Shown: positions 51,931 through 64,000 of the stretch, piece after piece
Numbering within the stretch: the stretch's first letter is position 1
How the letters are laid out: the number at the start of each line of letters is the position of its first letter
NCBI GenBank assembly: GCA_011754535.1
Contig: JAAQVN010000001.1
Span: forward strand, 744,001 to 808,000
Source of the DNA: Enterobacter asburiae
GTDB lineage: Bacteria > Pseudomonadota > Gammaproteobacteria > Enterobacterales > Enterobacteriaceae
Direction: 5' to 3'
DNA: 64,000 nt
Notes under the pieces: model-generated
Told to the model about the DNA's origin: nothing
Seen by the model: the letters and a program-made list of their open reading frames with translations, nothing else
Database searches by the model: none
Program-made: the position numbers and the translations under genes

Positions 51931-53109
51931 ATGCTGTGGTTGATGACGATGGGGCGCCGCCTGAATGGCGTATATGCCGCTTTTATGCTGGTGGCCTTTA
52001 TGATGGGCGTGGCGGGGGCCCTACAGGCGCCGACGCTGAGCCTGTTCCTCAGCCGCGAGGTGGGCGCACAGCCGTTTTGGGTCGGCCTGTTTTATACCGT
52101 CAACGCCATTGCCGGGATCCTCGTTAGCCTGGGACTGGCGAAACGATCGGACAGCCAGGGCGATCGCCGCAGGCTGATCCTCTTTTGCTGCGCGATGGCC
52201 GTGGGCAACGCGCTGCTTTTTGCCTTTAACCGGCACTACCTGACGCTCATTACCTGCGGCGTGCTGCTGGCCTCTCTTGCCAATACCGCCATGCCGCAGC
52301 TGTTCGCGCTGGCCCGTGAATACGCCGACAGCTCGGCGCGGGAGGTGGTGATGTTCAGCTCGGTGATGCGTGCGCAGCTCTCTCTTGCATGGGTCATCGG
52401 CCCGCCGCTGGCCTTCATGCTGGCGCTGAACTATGGCTTCACGGTCATGTTTTCGATCGCGGCAGGCATTTTTATTATTAGCCTGGCGCTGATTGCCTTT
52501 GCGCTGCCGTCCGTCGCTCGGATTGAGCAGACGACGGATAAGCCCATCACGCAGGTGAGCGGCTGGCAGGATAAAAACGTCCGCATGCTGTTTATTGCCT
52601 CCACGCTGATGTGGACCTGCAACACCATGTACATCATTGATATGCCGCTGTGGATCAGCAGCGATCTGGGCCTGCCGGACAAGCTTGCCGGGATCTTAAT
52701 GGGCACAGCTGCCGGGTTGGAAATTCCAGCGATGATTCTGGCGGGGTATTACGTGAAGCGCTTCGGAAAGCGTCGGATGATGATCGTCGCCGTGGCGGCC
52801 GGGGTGCTGTTTTACGCGGGACTGATCCTTTTCCATTCGCGTGAAGCGCTGCTTGCGCTGCAGCTGTTTAACGCTGTGTTTATTGGCATCGTTGCCGGGA
52901 TCGGCATGCTCTGGTTCCAGGATCTTATGCCCGGACGCGCAGGCTCTGCGACCACGCTTTTTACCAACAGCATTTCGACGGGCGTTATTCTGGCGGGGGT
53001 GATTCAGGGGGCGCTGGCGCAAAGCTATGGCCATGCCTCGGTTTACTGGGTGATTGCGGCGATTTCGGTGGTTACGCTTGGGCTGACCTGCCGGGTCAAG
53101 GATGTTTGA
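51931..53109 (+). CDS. setA: Sugar efflux transporter SetA
   Basis: MFS exporter of glucose, lactose and sugar analogues, 392 residues, about 12 helices. The start is the ATG at 51931 (MLWLMTMGRRLNGVYAAFML) with AAGGA at 51919; a longer frame from 51838 would begin inside SgrS and is rejected. Motif A-like loop: AKRSDSQGDRRRL near residue 70. In E. coli it can be read from the sgrS promoter, so uptake arrest (SgrS, SgrT) and efflux (SetA) form one stress module. Confidence 0.97.
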   Translation: MLWLMTMGRRLNGVYAAFMLVAFMMGVAGALQAPTLSLFLSREVGAQPFWVGLFYTVNAIAGILVSLGLAKRSDSQGDRRRLILFCCAMAVGNALLFAFNRHYLTLITCGVLLASLANTAMPQLFALAREYADSSAREVVMFSSVMRAQLSLAWVIGPPLAFMLALNYGFTVMFSIAAGIFIISLALIAFALPSVARIEQTTDKPITQVSGWQDKNVRMLFIASTLMWTCNTMYIIDMPLWISSDLGLPDKLAGILMGTAAGLEIPAMILAGYYVKRFGKRRMMIVAVAAGVLFYAGLILFHSREALLALQLFNAVFIGIVAGIGMLWFQDLMPGRAGSATTLFTNSISTGVILAGVIQGALAQSYGHASVYWVIAAISVVTLGLTCRVKDV

Positions 53110-53163
53110 TTCCGGGAGGTGGCTTCACGAAATGAGACGATTGTCTGACAGGTATCGGAGGGA

Positions 53164-53198
53164 AGCAATGGCCCGCGTGCAGCGGGCCATTGCTTTTA
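53164..53198. terminator. Convergent terminator between setA and leuD
   Basis: AGCAATGGCCCGC (53164-53176) pairs perfectly with GCGGGCCATTGCT (53182-53194), a 13 bp stem with a GTGCA loop. On the plus strand TTT follows; on the minus strand the tail is CCCTCC. It starts directly after the leuD stop and should serve both convergent operons. Confidence 0.82.
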
Positions 53199-53801
53199 GC
53201 CCATAAACGCAGGCTGTTTTTTCTCGTACGCGGAAATGGCGTCCTCGTGCTGGAGCGTCAGGCCAATGCTGTCCAGACCGTTGAGCATGCAGTGGCGACG
53301 GAAGGCATCGATGCTGAAGCTGTAGGTCTTATCCCCGGCTTTCACCACTTCCCCTTCCAGATCCACCTCAAACGACATGCCCGGGTTCGCCTTAACCAGC
53401 GCGAACAATTCATCGACCTGCTCGTCACTCAGCGTCACCGGCAGCAGCTGATTGTTGAAGCTGTTGCCGTAAAAGATATCCGCGAAGCTCGGGGCGATAA
53501 CTACCTTAAAGCCGTAGTCGGTCAACGCCCATGGCGCATGCTCACGCGATGAGCCGCAGCCGAAGTTTTCCCGCGCCAGCAGAATGGAGGCACCTTTGTA
53601 TTCCGGGAAGTTCAGGACGAATTCCGGGTTCGGCACTTCGCCTTTGTCGTCCAGAAAACGCCAGTCGTTAAACAGGTGTGCGCCAAAACCGGTGCGGGTC
53701 ACTTTCTGCAAAAACTGCTTAGGAATGATCGCGTCCGTATCGACGTTAGCGGCGTCCAGCGGGACAACACGGCCCGTATGTTGGGTAAATTTTTCTGCCA
53801 T
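53196..53801 (-). CDS. leuD: 3-isopropylmalate dehydratase small subunit
   Basis: Swivel-domain subunit of isopropylmalate isomerase with LeuC, 201 residues. Conserved: [18 protein letters not shown] near the start and [16 protein letters not shown] near 72. Last gene of leuABCD, 10 bases after leuC. Confidence 0.98.
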   Translation of the reverse strand: MAEKFTQHTGRVVPLDAANVDTDAIIPKQFLQKVTRTGFGAHLFNDWRFLDDKGEVPNPEFVLNFPEYKGASILLARENFGCGSSREHAPWALTDYGFKVVIAPSFADIFYGNSFNNQLLPVTLSDEQVDELFALVKANPGMSFEVDLEGEVVKAGDKTYSFSIDAFRRHCMLNGLDSIGLTLQHEDAISAYEKKQPAFMG

Positions 53802-53811
53802 GATTGTCTCC

Positions 53812-55212
53812 TTATTTCAGGCTGCGAATATCGGCGAAATGGCCGGTAACTGCCGCGGCGGCGGCCATTGCCGGGCTGACCAGATGGGTGCGTCCACCAC
53901 GGCCCTGACGGCCTTCAAAGTTACGGTTGCTGGTAGAGGCGCAGCGCTCGCCCGGATTCAGGCGGTCGTTGTTCATCGCCAGACACATTGAGCAGCCCGG
54001 CAGGCGCCACTCGAAGCCTGCTTCGATGAAGATCTTATCCAGACCTTCCGCTTCCGCCTGGGCTTTCACCGGACCGGAGCCTGGAACCACCAGCGCCTGC
54101 ACGCCCGGCGCCACTTTACGGCCTTTGGCAATCTCTGCCGCCGCGCGTAAATCCTCGATACGTGAGTTGGTGCAGGAACCGATAAAGACTTTATCAATGG
54201 CGACATCGGTCAACGGTACGCCTGGCTTCAGTCCCATATAGGCCAGCGCTTTTTCCGCACTGGCGCGCTCGACCGGATCGGCGAAGGACGCCGGGTCCGG
54301 GATGCTGTCGTTGACGGAAATCACCTGGCCCGGATTGGTGCCCCAGGTCACCTGAGGGGCGATCTCTTCCGCCTGCAGCGTGACAACGGTATCGAAGGTC
54401 GCACCGTCGTCGGTTTTCAGGGTTTTCCAGTACGCCACCGCGTCGTCAAAATCCTGACCCTTCGGCGCATGCAGACGGCCTTTCACATAGTTGAAGGTGG
54501 TTTCGTCCGGCGCGACCAGGCCAGCTTTTGCGCCCATCTCAATAGCCATGTTGCACAGGGTCATACGACCTTCCATGCTCAGCGCCTGAATCGCGTCGCC
54601 GCAAAATTCCACAACGTGGCCGGTACCGCCCGCGCTGCCGGTTTTACCGATGATGGCCAGCACGATGTCCTTCGCGGTAATGCCCGGCGCGGCTTTACCC
54701 TTTACTTCAATTTTCATGGTTTTGGCGCGGCCCTGCTTCAGGGTCTGGGTCGCCAGAACGTGTTCCACTTCAGACGTGCCGATCCCGAAGGCCAGCGCGC
54801 CAAACGCGCCGTGGGTTGCGGTATGGGAGTCGCCGCAGACGATGGTCATGCCCGGCAGGGTAATACCCTGCTCAGGCCCCATCACGTGGACGATGCCCTG
54901 ATACGGATGGTTCAGGTCATACAGCTCAACGCCAAACTCGTTGCAGTTCTTGATCAGCTCCTGCATCTGGATACGCGCCATCTCACCCGAGGCATTAATG
55001 TCTTTGGTCTGGGTGGAGACGTTGTGATCCATAGTCGCGAAGGTTTTACCCGGCTGACGTACCGGGCGCTTGTGCGCGCGCAGGCCGTCAAATGCCTGCG
55101 GAGAGGTCACTTCGTGTACCAGATGACGGTCAATGTACAGCAGCGGGGTTTCGTTTGGTGCCTCGTAAACAACGTGCGCATCAAACAACTTTTCATATAA
55201 CGTCTTAGCCAT
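53812..55212 (-). CDS. leuC: 3-isopropylmalate dehydratase large subunit
   Basis: Fe-S aconitase-family subunit that converts 2-isopropylmalate to 3-isopropylmalate, 466 residues. The three cluster cysteines are in [13 protein letters not shown] near 347 and [10 protein letters not shown] near 407-410. Early active-site residues: [15 protein letters not shown] and the [12 protein letters not shown] stretch. It lies 2 bases after leuB. Confidence 0.98.
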   Translation of the reverse strand: MAKTLYEKLFDAHVVYEAPNETPLLYIDRHLVHEVTSPQAFDGLRAHKRPVRQPGKTFATMDHNVSTQTKDINASGEMARIQMQELIKNCNEFGVELYDLNHPYQGIVHVMGPEQGITLPGMTIVCGDSHTATHGAFGALAFGIGTSEVEHVLATQTLKQGRAKTMKIEVKGKAAPGITAKDIVLAIIGKTGSAGGTGHVVEFCGDAIQALSMEGRMTLCNMAIEMGAKAGLVAPDETTFNYVKGRLHAPKGQDFDDAVAYWKTLKTDDGATFDTVVTLQAEEIAPQVTWGTNPGQVISVNDSIPDPASFADPVERASAEKALAYMGLKPGVPLTDVAIDKVFIGSCTNSRIEDLRAAAEIAKGRKVAPGVQALVVPGSGPVKAQAEAEGLDKIFIEAGFEWRLPGCSMCLAMNNDRLNPGERCASTSNRNFEGRQGRGGRTHLVSPAMAAAAAVTGHFADIRSLK

Positions 55213-55214
55213 GA

Positions 55215-57877
<2,663 letters not shown>

Positions 57878-57922
57878 GGGTTAGGTCCTTGTCAGTCTTA
57901 GGGCGCCTTGCTACGAGCATAA

Positions 57923-57951
57923 AAAAACCCGCGCAGTGGCGCGGGTTTTTA
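57923..57951 (-). terminator. leu operon attenuator
   Basis: The minus strand reads AAACCCGCGC CACT GCGCGGGTTTTTTT, a G+C-rich 10 bp stem with a U-run, between leuL and leuA. With leuL it forms the classic leucine attenuation control. Confidence 0.92.
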
Positions 57952-57968
57952 GTCTTACTGGTGACGAT

Positions 57969-58055
57969 TCAACGCTGAATTTCGCCCGCCAGTCTACCGC
58001 GCACAGTGGATGCGTTTAGTAGTAGTAGACCGGTGAAACGAATGGTGCGTGTCAT
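57969..58055 (-). CDS. leuL: leu operon leader peptide
   Basis: A 28-residue leader (MTRTIRFTGLLLLNASTVRG then RLAGEIQR) with four consecutive CTA leucine codons at residues 10-13. CUA is rare in enterobacteria, so ribosome stalling should be sensitive to charged tRNA-Leu. Stalling would favour an antiterminator and allow leuA transcription. E. coli LeuL is also 28 residues with the same Leu run. The ribosome site is ACGGAGCACGATTC before the ATG. Confidence 0.94.
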   Translation of the reverse strand: MTRTIRFTGLLLLNASTVRGRLAGEIQR

Positions 58056-58645
58056 GAATCGTGCTCCGTTAAATTCAATATGCTTTTAGTGGTACTGGAT
58101 ACGACTGTGCATGTCAACCCCTGATGGTAAAAACGGCCCCGGAAGGTCGAGCAGGGAGGATGTGTGCTTTAGCTTATTGTGCTGGATTTTTCTTGTCTGG
58201 CTTTACAAATTGTCTAAATTTGGACTTAAAAAACATTTGCAGAAACAAATAAAATTAATAGGTATTTTTCAGGCGATCGTTTTGTTATGTAGGTGTCCTT
58301 TTAAAAATTCTTTAATATCACTTATTTATCATTCTGGTAAGTGTGTTTTGACTTCATTGAAATGAAAGGTGATAACAGATTATTAACTCAGTACTGAGCA
58401 ACAGCGATAACAGTTTAATTATACTTAAGTCATCCTTAACTGGATGGTTGTTGTATATTGATTCGGTTTATGGTTTCATTCCAGCACTAAAGTTAAACAT
58501 ATCTTTTGCGTCTATTTTTATTTTAACGTTATTACGTGATCTTTATATATTCCGATTTTTAAACTATTTTCTTTCGCTGGTCGTATTTGCATGGTAAATC
58601 ATATTTTCTGAAATTATTACAGTGCGTTGGCGAAGGGAGTGTAGC
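58056..58645. promoter_or_regulatory. leuL-leuO divergent control region, very A+T rich
   Basis: A 590 bp gap. Near leuL a TTGACA -35 (58117-58112, minus strand) begins the leu promoter, with a weak TACCAC -10 (58094-58089). From about 58190 to 58620 the sequence is strikingly A+T rich with many A/T tracts, unlike the flanking genes. This fits the H-NS-silenced, LeuO-derepressed region known in E. coli and Salmonella. No convincing gene is present. Confidence 0.65.
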
Positions 58646-59608
58646 GTGACAGTGGAGTCAGAAGTGCCAGAAAATAATATTAAACAACCACAAGTTACTG
58701 ATGGGATTAAACCGCAGTTGCGCACGGTGGATCTTAATCTATTGACGGTGTTTGATGCCGTCATGCAGGAGCAGAATATCACCCGGGCGGCACAAACGTT
58801 GGGAATGTCACAACCTGCGGTAAGCAACGCGGTTGCCAGGCTTAAAGTGATGTTCAACGACGAATTATTCGTTCGTTATGGCAGAGGGATCCAGCCGACA
58901 GCGCGGGCTTTCCAGCTTTTCGGCTCCATCCGCCAGGCGCTGCAACTGGTGCAAAATGAGCTGCCAGGCTCGGGCTTTGAACCCTTAAGCAGTGAGAGAG
59001 TATTCCATCTCTGCGTCTGCAGCCCCTTAGATAATTATCTGACATCAATTATTTATAATAAAGTTGAAGAGATCGCACCTAATATTAATCTTGTCTTTAA
59101 ATCGTCCTTAAATCAAAACACTGAACACCAGTTACGTTATCAGGAAACCGAATTCGTCCTGGGTTATGAAGAATTCCGCCGACCTGAATTTTCCTGCGTA
59201 CCGCTGTTTAAAGATGAAATGGTGCTGGTTGCCAGCAAAAAACATCCACGACTGAATGCTCCGCTACGTGAAAGTGACGTTTATAGCGAACAGCATGCCG
59301 TTGTCGCGCTCGACAGATATGCCTCCTTTAGCCTGCCGTGGTACGACACTGCGGAGAAACAGGCGAGCGTGGCTTATCAGGGGATGGCCATGGTCAGTGT
59401 ATTAAACGTCGTTTCCCAGACGCAGCTGGTGGCAATTGCGCCACGCTGGCTGGCAGAAGAGTTCTCTGGCGCATTAAATCTGCAAATTCTGCCCCTGCCA
59501 CTCAAGCTAAATAGCCGTACCTGCTATCTCTCCTGGCATGAAGCCGCTGGACGGGATAAAGGACATCAGTGGATGGAAGAGCTACTTATTAGCATCTGCC
59601 GTCGATAA
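58646..59608 (+). CDS. leuO: LysR-family global regulator LeuO
   Basis: H-NS antagonist and activator/repressor of many silenced loci (in E. coli: bgl, CRISPR-cas, and others). It is 320 residues from the GTG at 58646, chosen because AGGGAG (58634-58639) is 6 bases upstream; the family typically has 314. The helix-turn-helix is [20 protein letters not shown] near residues 48-67. The C-terminal effector domain ends [18 protein letters not shown]. The N-terminal 20-30 residues are variable, so the exact start (GTG 58646 or 58652) is uncertain. Confidence 0.95.
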   Translation: MTVESEVPENNIKQPQVTDGIKPQLRTVDLNLLTVFDAVMQEQNITRAAQTLGMSQPAVSNAVARLKVMFNDELFVRYGRGIQPTARAFQLFGSIRQALQLVQNELPGSGFEPLSSERVFHLCVCSPLDNYLTSIIYNKVEEIAPNINLVFKSSLNQNTEHQLRYQETEFVLGYEEFRRPEFSCVPLFKDEMVLVASKKHPRLNAPLRESDVYSEQHAVVALDRYASFSLPWYDTAEKQASVAYQGMAMVSVLNVVSQTQLVAIAPRWLAEEFSGALNLQILPLPLKLNSRTCYLSWHEAAGRDKGHQWMEELLISICRR

Positions 59609-59614
59609 TCGAGT

Positions 59615-59656
59615 CAGGATAAATTGCATCTCTGCATGTGATTTATCCTGGTTTTA
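59615..59656 (+). terminator. leuO terminator
   Basis: CAGGATAAAT (59615-59624) pairs with ATTTATCCTG (59641-59650), with a 16-base loop, followed by GTTTTATTTC. Confidence 0.72.
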
Positions 59657-59988
59657 TTTCATTTATTGATATTTTGTTCTGTTGTGTATTTTGTCTGGCG
59701 GCTGCCAGGCCTGTAAAAATAGATGATTTTCTGGATCGCCGCGCTTTTCAGCGATGATTTATCATCTCGTCCTCTAATTTCAGATGAATTAACCATATCC
59801 TCTGACAATGTCTGTTTTTTCTGCTTTCACGGCCTCTTCTCTCTCCTGGTTTGCGAATTGCCTGCCTCATAACGAGCGGTTAAGGTAAGTATCACTCTGC
59901 AAAATAGAAGACGGGTTCATCCCGATCGCAAGACGGTGCGGAAATGAATTCGGCGGTCCGTCTATAACAAAATGCCTGGAGGCAAAGC
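59657..59988. promoter_or_regulatory. ilvIH upstream control region
   Basis: About 330 bp without a gene between the leuO terminator and ilvI. A+T-rich stretches (59657-59830) could host the Lrp sites known for E. coli ilvIH, but I could not place individual boxes or a clear promoter. The ribosome site GGAGG lies at 59977, before ATG 59989. Confidence 0.5.
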
Positions 59989-61713
59989 ATGGAGATGTTG
60001 TCTGGCGCGGAAATGGTCGTCCGGTCGCTGATCGATCAGGGCGTAAAGCAAGTGTTCGGCTATCCTGGCGGTGCGGTTCTTGATATTTATGATGCGCTGC
60101 ATACGGTAGGGGGCATTGACCATGTGCTGGTACGCCATGAGCAGGCGGCGGTGCACATGGCCGATGGCCTGGCGCGTGCGACGGGTGAAGTGGGCGTGGT
60201 CCTGGTCACGTCGGGGCCTGGTGCGACAAACGCCATTACCGGCATTGCGACCGCGTACATGGACTCTATTCCGCTGGTGATCCTTTCCGGACAGGTCGCG
60301 ACATCACTGATTGGCTATGATGCGTTTCAGGAGTGCGACATGGTCGGGATTTCGCGTCCCGTTGTGAAGCACAGCTTCCTGGTAAAGCAAACCGAAGACA
60401 TTCCTGGCGTGCTGAAGAAGGCGTTCTGGCTGGCGGCAAGCGGGCGCCCGGGGCCGGTGGTGGTCGATCTCCCTAAAGATATCCTGAACCCGGCAAACAA
60501 GCTGCCTTATGTCTGGCCGGAATCGGTGAGCATGCGCTCTTACAACCCAACAACGCAGGGCCACAAAGGTCAGATCAAACGCGCGCTGCAAACGCTGCTG
60601 GCCGCAAAAAAACCGGTGGTCTATGTCGGTGGCGGGGCTGTCAATTCAGCGTGTGAGGCACAGCTTCGTGAACTGGTTGAAAAGCTCAATCTTCCTGTTG
60701 CGTCATCGCTGATGGGGCTTGGAGCATTTCCCGCCACCCACCGTCAGGCGCTCGGCATGTTAGGGATGCACGGTACCTATGAAGCCAACATGACAATGCA
60801 TCATTCTGACGTGATCTTTGCCGTCGGCGTGCGTTTTGACGATCGTACTACCAACAACCTGGCGAAGTACTGCCCGAATGCCACCGTGCTGCACATTGAT
60901 ATTGATCCAACCTCAATTTCAAAAACGGTGTCGGCTGATGTACCTATCGTCGGTGACGCTCGTCAGGTCCTTGAACAAATGCTGGATCTGCTGGCCCTGG
61001 AGAACACAGCTCAGCCGCTGGATGAGATCCGCGACTGGTGGCAGCAAATTGAGCAGTGGCGCGCGCGGCAGTGTCTGAAATATGACACCCAAAGCGAGCA
61101 TATTAAGCCGCAGGCGGTCATCGAAGCGGTCTGGCGACTGACGAAAGGCGATGCATATGTAACCTCTGACGTGGGCCAGCATCAAATGTTTGCCGCCCTC
61201 TATTATCCGTTTGATAAACCTCGTCACTGGATCAACTCGGGTGGTTTAGGCACGATGGGCTTTGGCCTGCCTGCCGCGCTGGGCGTTAAGCTGGCGCTGC
61301 CAAATGAAACTGTTGTCTGCGTGACCGGTGACGGCAGTATCCAGATGAACATTCAGGAGCTCTCCACCGCGCTGCAATATGAGCTGCCGGTGCTGGTGCT
61401 CAACCTCAACAACGGCTATCTCGGCATGGTGAAGCAGTGGCAGGATATGATCTACTCGGGCCGCCACTCTCAGTCGTACATGGAATCGCTGCCGGATTTT
61501 GTTCGTCTTGCTGAAGCTTACGGTCATGTGGGGATGCGGGTGACCGATCCGGCTGAACTGGAAACGAAACTCGCAGAAGCGCTTGAGCACGTTAAAAACA
61601 ACCGCCTTGTCTTTATGGATGTCATCGTTGATGGGACCGAGCACGTTTATCCGATGCATATTCGCGGCGGCGGAATGGATGAGATGTGGTTAAGTAAAAC
61701 GGAGAGAACCTGA
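59989..61713 (+). CDS. ilvI: Acetolactate synthase III large subunit
   Basis: Thiamin-diphosphate and FAD enzyme condensing two pyruvates, or pyruvate and 2-ketobutyrate, at the start of Val/Leu/Ile synthesis. It is 574 residues. The catalytic Glu is in [14 protein letters not shown] near 47. The ThDP motif [12 protein letters not shown] to LNLNN is near residues 447-476. CTGGAGGC precedes the ATG. It is paired with the regulatory subunit ilvH after a single base. Confidence 0.98.
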   Translation: MEMLSGAEMVVRSLIDQGVKQVFGYPGGAVLDIYDALHTVGGIDHVLVRHEQAAVHMADGLARATGEVGVVLVTSGPGATNAITGIATAYMDSIPLVILSGQVATSLIGYDAFQECDMVGISRPVVKHSFLVKQTEDIPGVLKKAFWLAASGRPGPVVVDLPKDILNPANKLPYVWPESVSMRSYNPTTQGHKGQIKRALQTLLAAKKPVVYVGGGAVNSACEAQLRELVEKLNLPVASSLMGLGAFPATHRQALGMLGMHGTYEANMTMHHSDVIFAVGVRFDDRTTNNLAKYCPNATVLHIDIDPTSISKTVSADVPIVGDARQVLEQMLDLLALENTAQPLDEIRDWWQQIEQWRARQCLKYDTQSEHIKPQAVIEAVWRLTKGDAYVTSDVGQHQMFAALYYPFDKPRHWINSGGLGTMGFGLPAALGVKLALPNETVVCVTGDGSIQMNIQELSTALQYELPVLVLNLNNGYLGMVKQWQDMIYSGRHSQSYMESLPDFVRLAEAYGHVGMRVTDPAELETKLAEALEHVKNNRLVFMDVIVDGTEHVYPMHIRGGGMDEMWLSKTERT

Positions 61714-61714
61714 T

Positions 61715-62206
61715 ATGCGCCGGATATTATCGGTATTACTGGAAAACGAGTCTGGCGCACTGTCGCGCGTCATTGGGCTTTTTGCGCAGCGCGGCTATAA
61801 CATTGAAAGCCTGACCGTAGCGCCAACGGACGATCCGACGCTGTCGCGTATGACGATTCAGACCGTTGGCGACGCCAAGGTGATTGAGCAGATCGAGAAA
61901 CAGCTGCATAAGCTGGTCGACGTGCTGCGCGTGAGCGAGCTGGGGCAGGGCGCTTACGTTGAGCGTGAGGTCATGCTGGTAAAAATTCAGGCCAGCGGTT
62001 ACGGGCGGGAAGAGGTCAAACGCAATGCGGATATCTTCCGCGGGCAGATCATCGACGTCACGCCTTCTCTTTATACGGTTCAGCTGGTCGGAACCAGTGA
62101 CAAGCTGGACGCTTTCCTGGCGTCCGTGCGGGATGTAGCAAAAATTGTTGAGGTGGCGAGATCGGGGATCGTTGGTCTGTCACGCGGCGAGAAAATCATG
62201 CGGTAG
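61715..62206 (+). CDS. ilvH: Acetolactate synthase III small subunit
   Basis: Regulatory subunit that gives valine feedback and full activity to IlvI. It is 163 residues. The N-terminal ACT domain is visible: [20 protein letters not shown] at residues 4-23 and the [12 protein letters not shown] stretch. The C-terminal part is a second ACT-like domain. It ends 24 bases before a terminator. Confidence 0.98.
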   Translation: MRRILSVLLENESGALSRVIGLFAQRGYNIESLTVAPTDDPTLSRMTIQTVGDAKVIEQIEKQLHKLVDVLRVSELGQGAYVEREVMLVKIQASGYGREEVKRNADIFRGQIIDVTPSLYTVQLVGTSDKLDAFLASVRDVAKIVEVARSGIVGLSRGEKIMR

Positions 62207-62230
62207 TTGTTAAAAAGGTTCGCCTCTTTC

Positions 62231-62260
62231 AGCCCGGTCACCAAAGCCGGGCTTTTTTTT
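62231..62260 (+). terminator. ilvIH terminator
   Basis: AGCCCGG (62231-62237) pairs with CCGGGCT (62247-62253), followed by TTTTTTT: a standard strong terminator. Confidence 0.92.
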
Positions 62261-62385
62261 GCGTAATCAGCCGACAACGCAGATAAAAGCGGTTGCCGCG
62301 AAGGCTTTTCTGCGTTTAGATGTTAAAAGATTTAACCATAACCTTGACAGGGCCATGGACTCTTTTCTTTTTTTAAGGGGCAATT

Positions 62386-63393
62386 GTGAAACTGGATGAA
62401 ATCGCCCGGCTAGCCGGCGTGTCACGAACAACGGCCAGCTATGTGATTAACGGCAAAGCAAAGCAGTACCGTGTCAGCGATAAGACCGTTGAAAAAGTTA
62501 TGGCGGTGGTTCGTGAGCATAACTACCATCCGAATGCTGTCGCTGCCGGCCTGCGTGCCGGGCGCACCCGCTCTATTGGTCTGGTGATCCCGGATCTGGA
62601 AAACACCAGCTATACCCGTATCGCCAACTATCTTGAACGTCAGGCTCGTCAGCGCGGTTACCAGTTGCTGATCGCCTGTTCTGAAGACCAGCCCGATAAC
62701 GAGATGCGCTGCATTGAGCATCTGCTCCAGCGTCAGGTTGATGCCATCATCGTCTCGACCTCCTTACCGCCGGAGCATCCGTTCTACCAGCGCTGGGCGA
62801 ACGATCCTTTCCCCATCGTTGCGCTGGACCGCGCACTCGATCGTGAGCATTTCACAAGCGTAGTGGGTGCCGATCAGGATGACGCGGAAATGCTGGCCGC
62901 TGAGCTGAGAACTTTCCCCGCTGAAACGGTGCTGTATCTTGGCGCGCTGCCTGAGCTTTCCGTGAGCTTCCTGCGTGAGCAGGGGTTCAGAACCGCCTGG
63001 AAAGACGATCCGCGTGAAGTCCACTATCTCTATGCCAACAGCTATGAACGCGAAGCCGCTGCGCAGCTGTTCGAAAAATGGCTGGAGACGCACCCGATGC
63101 CCCAGGCGCTGTTCACCACGTCGTTTGCTCTTCTGCAGGGGGTGATGGATGTCACCTTACGTCGTGAAGGCAAGCTTCCCTCCGACCTGGCGATTGCCAC
63201 GTTCGGGGATAACGAGCTTCTCGATTTCCTTCAGTGCCCGGTGCTGGCAGTGGCTCAGCGTCACCGCGATGTAGCTGAGCGCGTCCTGGAGATTGTTCTG
63301 GCGAGCCTGGATGAGCCGCGAAAACCGAAGCCGGGTCTGACGCGTATCAAACGTAATCTCTATCATCGCGGAATTTTGAGCCGCCATAAATGA
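62386..63393 (+). CDS. cra: Catabolite repressor/activator Cra (FruR)
   Basis: LacI-family global regulator of carbon flow, released from DNA by fructose 1-phosphate. It is 335 residues from the GTG at 62386, with AAGGGGCAATT as ribosome site; E. coli also uses GTG. The helix-turn-helix ([20 protein letters not shown], residues 3-22) and hinge precede a periplasmic-binding-like sensor domain ([20 protein letters not shown] from about 65). It ends at a strong terminator. Confidence 0.98.
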   Translation: MKLDEIARLAGVSRTTASYVINGKAKQYRVSDKTVEKVMAVVREHNYHPNAVAAGLRAGRTRSIGLVIPDLENTSYTRIANYLERQARQRGYQLLIACSEDQPDNEMRCIEHLLQRQVDAIIVSTSLPPEHPFYQRWANDPFPIVALDRALDREHFTSVVGADQDDAEMLAAELRTFPAETVLYLGALPELSVSFLREQGFRTAWKDDPREVHYLYANSYEREAAAQLFEKWLETHPMPQALFTTSFALLQGVMDVTLRREGKLPSDLAIATFGDNELLDFLQCPVLAVAQRHRDVAERVLEIVLASLDEPRKPKPGLTRIKRNLYHRGILSRHK

Positions 63394-63396
63394 AAT

Positions 63397-63427
63397 GACG
63401 GGGCGGCGCAAACCGCCCCTTTTTACT
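63397..63427 (+). terminator. cra terminator
   Basis: GGGGCGG and CCGCCCC flank a CGCAAA loop, followed by TTTTT, immediately after the cra stop. Confidence 0.9.
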
Positions 63428-63911
63428 GAAATAATTTGCCGAGTTAATTCCCGCAATGAAATTAGGATAATTCTTGAGAGATCATAATCTACTATTTTTC
63501 CTAATTCATTTTGTCGTTTTAAATGGTCCTTAAAGAATCACGAAGCCATTTTAAAAGCCTATCTTTGTATTATTTTGTTACAAACCCTCTTCGGTCGATG
63601 AATATTCAGCCGTTTTTCCTTCCCCCTTGACCGGCCAGCAACGCAGCCGCTGCCTTCACCGTCCGCTTGCGTGAATCTGGCGCTGTTATCCCCAGAGAAT
63701 CTGTCATAAAATGCTGCCCGCGTCGCAAACTGACACTTTATATTTATCTGCGATGATATTGAGTGAGCCTTAACGCTAGTGTGCATATTCGGTTTTTTTC
63801 TTACAAATATTCATAACGTTAATTTTGCCTCGCCAGTTGTGCAGTTATTAGCCAGGTCTGTTTATCTCTGTAAATAGCGGCCTTTCGGGTCCTTATAGGG
63901 AGAGTCCTGGC
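63428..63911. other. Unassigned gap between cra and the mra promoter
   Basis: About 480 bp with no convincing ORF, RNA gene or long repeat. The first 110 bases are A+T rich. The 63600-63760 stretch is more mixed in composition and has a small minus-strand ORF that resembles nothing I know. E. coli also has a long gap here. Confidence 0.5.
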
Positions 63912-63941
63912 TTGACAAGCTTTTCCCTCGCTCCGTAAACT
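63912..63941 (+). promoter_or_regulatory. mraZ (division and cell wall cluster) promoter
   Basis: TTGACA (63912-63917), 18-base spacer, TAAACT (63936-63941). It matches E. coli Pmra, the main promoter of the mraZ-ftsZ cluster. Confidence 0.88.
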
Positions 63942-63949
63942 CCTTTAGG

Positions 63950-63974
63950 TGGGAATTTGTGGGTTAAAGTGGTG
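63950..63974 (+). promoter_or_regulatory. MraZ operator repeats
   Basis: Direct repeats TGGGA (63950), TGGGT (63960) and TGGTG (63970) at an exact 10-base period. MraZ is known to bind TGGGN repeats with 5-base spacers in its own promoter. The third repeat here is degenerate. Confidence 0.78.
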
Positions 63975-63992
63975 AGGAGGGGTGAGACTGGC

Positions 63993-64000
63993 ATGTTCCG
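63993..64000 (+). CDS. mraZ: Start of mraZ, cut by the window edge
   Basis: Only ATGTTCCG (Met-Phe-Arg) is inside the window. Position after Pmra and the MraZ repeats, the GAGGAGGGGTGAG ribosome site, and the MFR start shared with E. coli MraZ support the call. MraZ is a transcription repressor of the dcw cluster. Confidence 0.8.

Noticed and set aside
58111..58365. 84-codon ORF in the leu-leuO gap
   Set aside because: Low-complexity A+T-rich sequence with no good ribosome site, lying over the leu promoter; composition explains the open frame.
59930..59956. Possible Cra-like operator upstream of ilvI
   Set aside because: GCCGAATTCATTTC on the minus strand has about three mismatches to the Cra consensus, too weak to call without a matrix score.
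63559..63786. 75-codon minus-strand ORF upstream of mraZ
   Set aside because: No ribosome site, no resemblance to a known protein, and the size is expected by chance.

Overview
The window is a continuous piece of enterobacterial core chromosome. It follows the gene order of the Escherichia coli 0 to 2 minute region almost exactly: yaaJ-talB-mog-satP-dnaKJ-nhaAR-rpsT-ribF-ileS-lspA-fkpB-ispH-dapB-carAB-kefFC-folA-apaHG-rsmA-pdxA-surA-lptD-djlA-rluA-rapA-polB-araDAB-araC-yabI-thiQPB-sgrR-sgrS-setA-leuDCBA-leuL-leuO-ilvIH-cra-mraZ. Proteins are close to, but clearly distinct from, E. coli. An extra MFS transporter lies between mog and satP and a small lipoprotein gene replaces the cai/fix block after carB. 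hokC, rihC and yabP are not seen. This fits Enterobacter or a near relative (Lelliottia, Leclercia); the genus is an inference. No phage, IS, CRISPR, tRNA or rRNA was seen.

Region by region. 1-5 kb: a cut alanine/glycine symporter gene, transaldolase B, molybdopterin adenylyltransferase, the accessory transporter and the acetate/succinate permease. 5-10.6 kb: the dnaKJ chaperone operon behind two sigma-32 promoters, then the Na+/H+ antiporter and its regulator. 10.7-17 kb: ribosomal protein S20 and the ribF-ileS-lspA-fkpB-ispH cluster. 17-23 kb: dapB and carAB, with an elaborate control region carrying RutR-, PurR- and ArgR-type sites. 23-26.4 kb: lipoprotein, KefFC K+ efflux and dihydrofolate reductase. 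26.4-33.2 kb: the leftward lptD-surA-pdxA-rsmA-apaGH operon for outer-membrane biogenesis, vitamin B6, rRNA methylation and Ap4A hydrolysis. 33.4-40.3 kb: djlA, rluA, rapA and SOS-controlled polB. 40.4-45.6 kb: the araBAD operon and araC. 45.7-49.9 kb: yabI and the thiBPQ thiamin transporter under a TPP riboswitch. 49.9-53.1 kb: the SgrR/SgrS/SgrT/SetA sugar-phosphate stress module. 53.2-62.2 kb: branched-chain amino acid synthesis (leuLABCD, leuO, ilvIH). 62.4-64 kb: cra and the first 8 bases of mraZ, the start of the division and cell wall cluster.

The genes themselves are conventional. The more informative material is regulatory and small-scale: the sgrT ORF inside the SgrS RNA, an Shine-Dalgarno-masking hairpin beside the TPP riboswitch, a polB SOS promoter built into the araBAD terminator, two families of intergenic palindromes, non-ATG starts (rpsT, carA, polB, thiB, leuO, cra), and a 3' overlap between the accessory transporter and satP. 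I found no convincing undescribed multigene system. All comparisons with E. coli are from memory, not from database searches.
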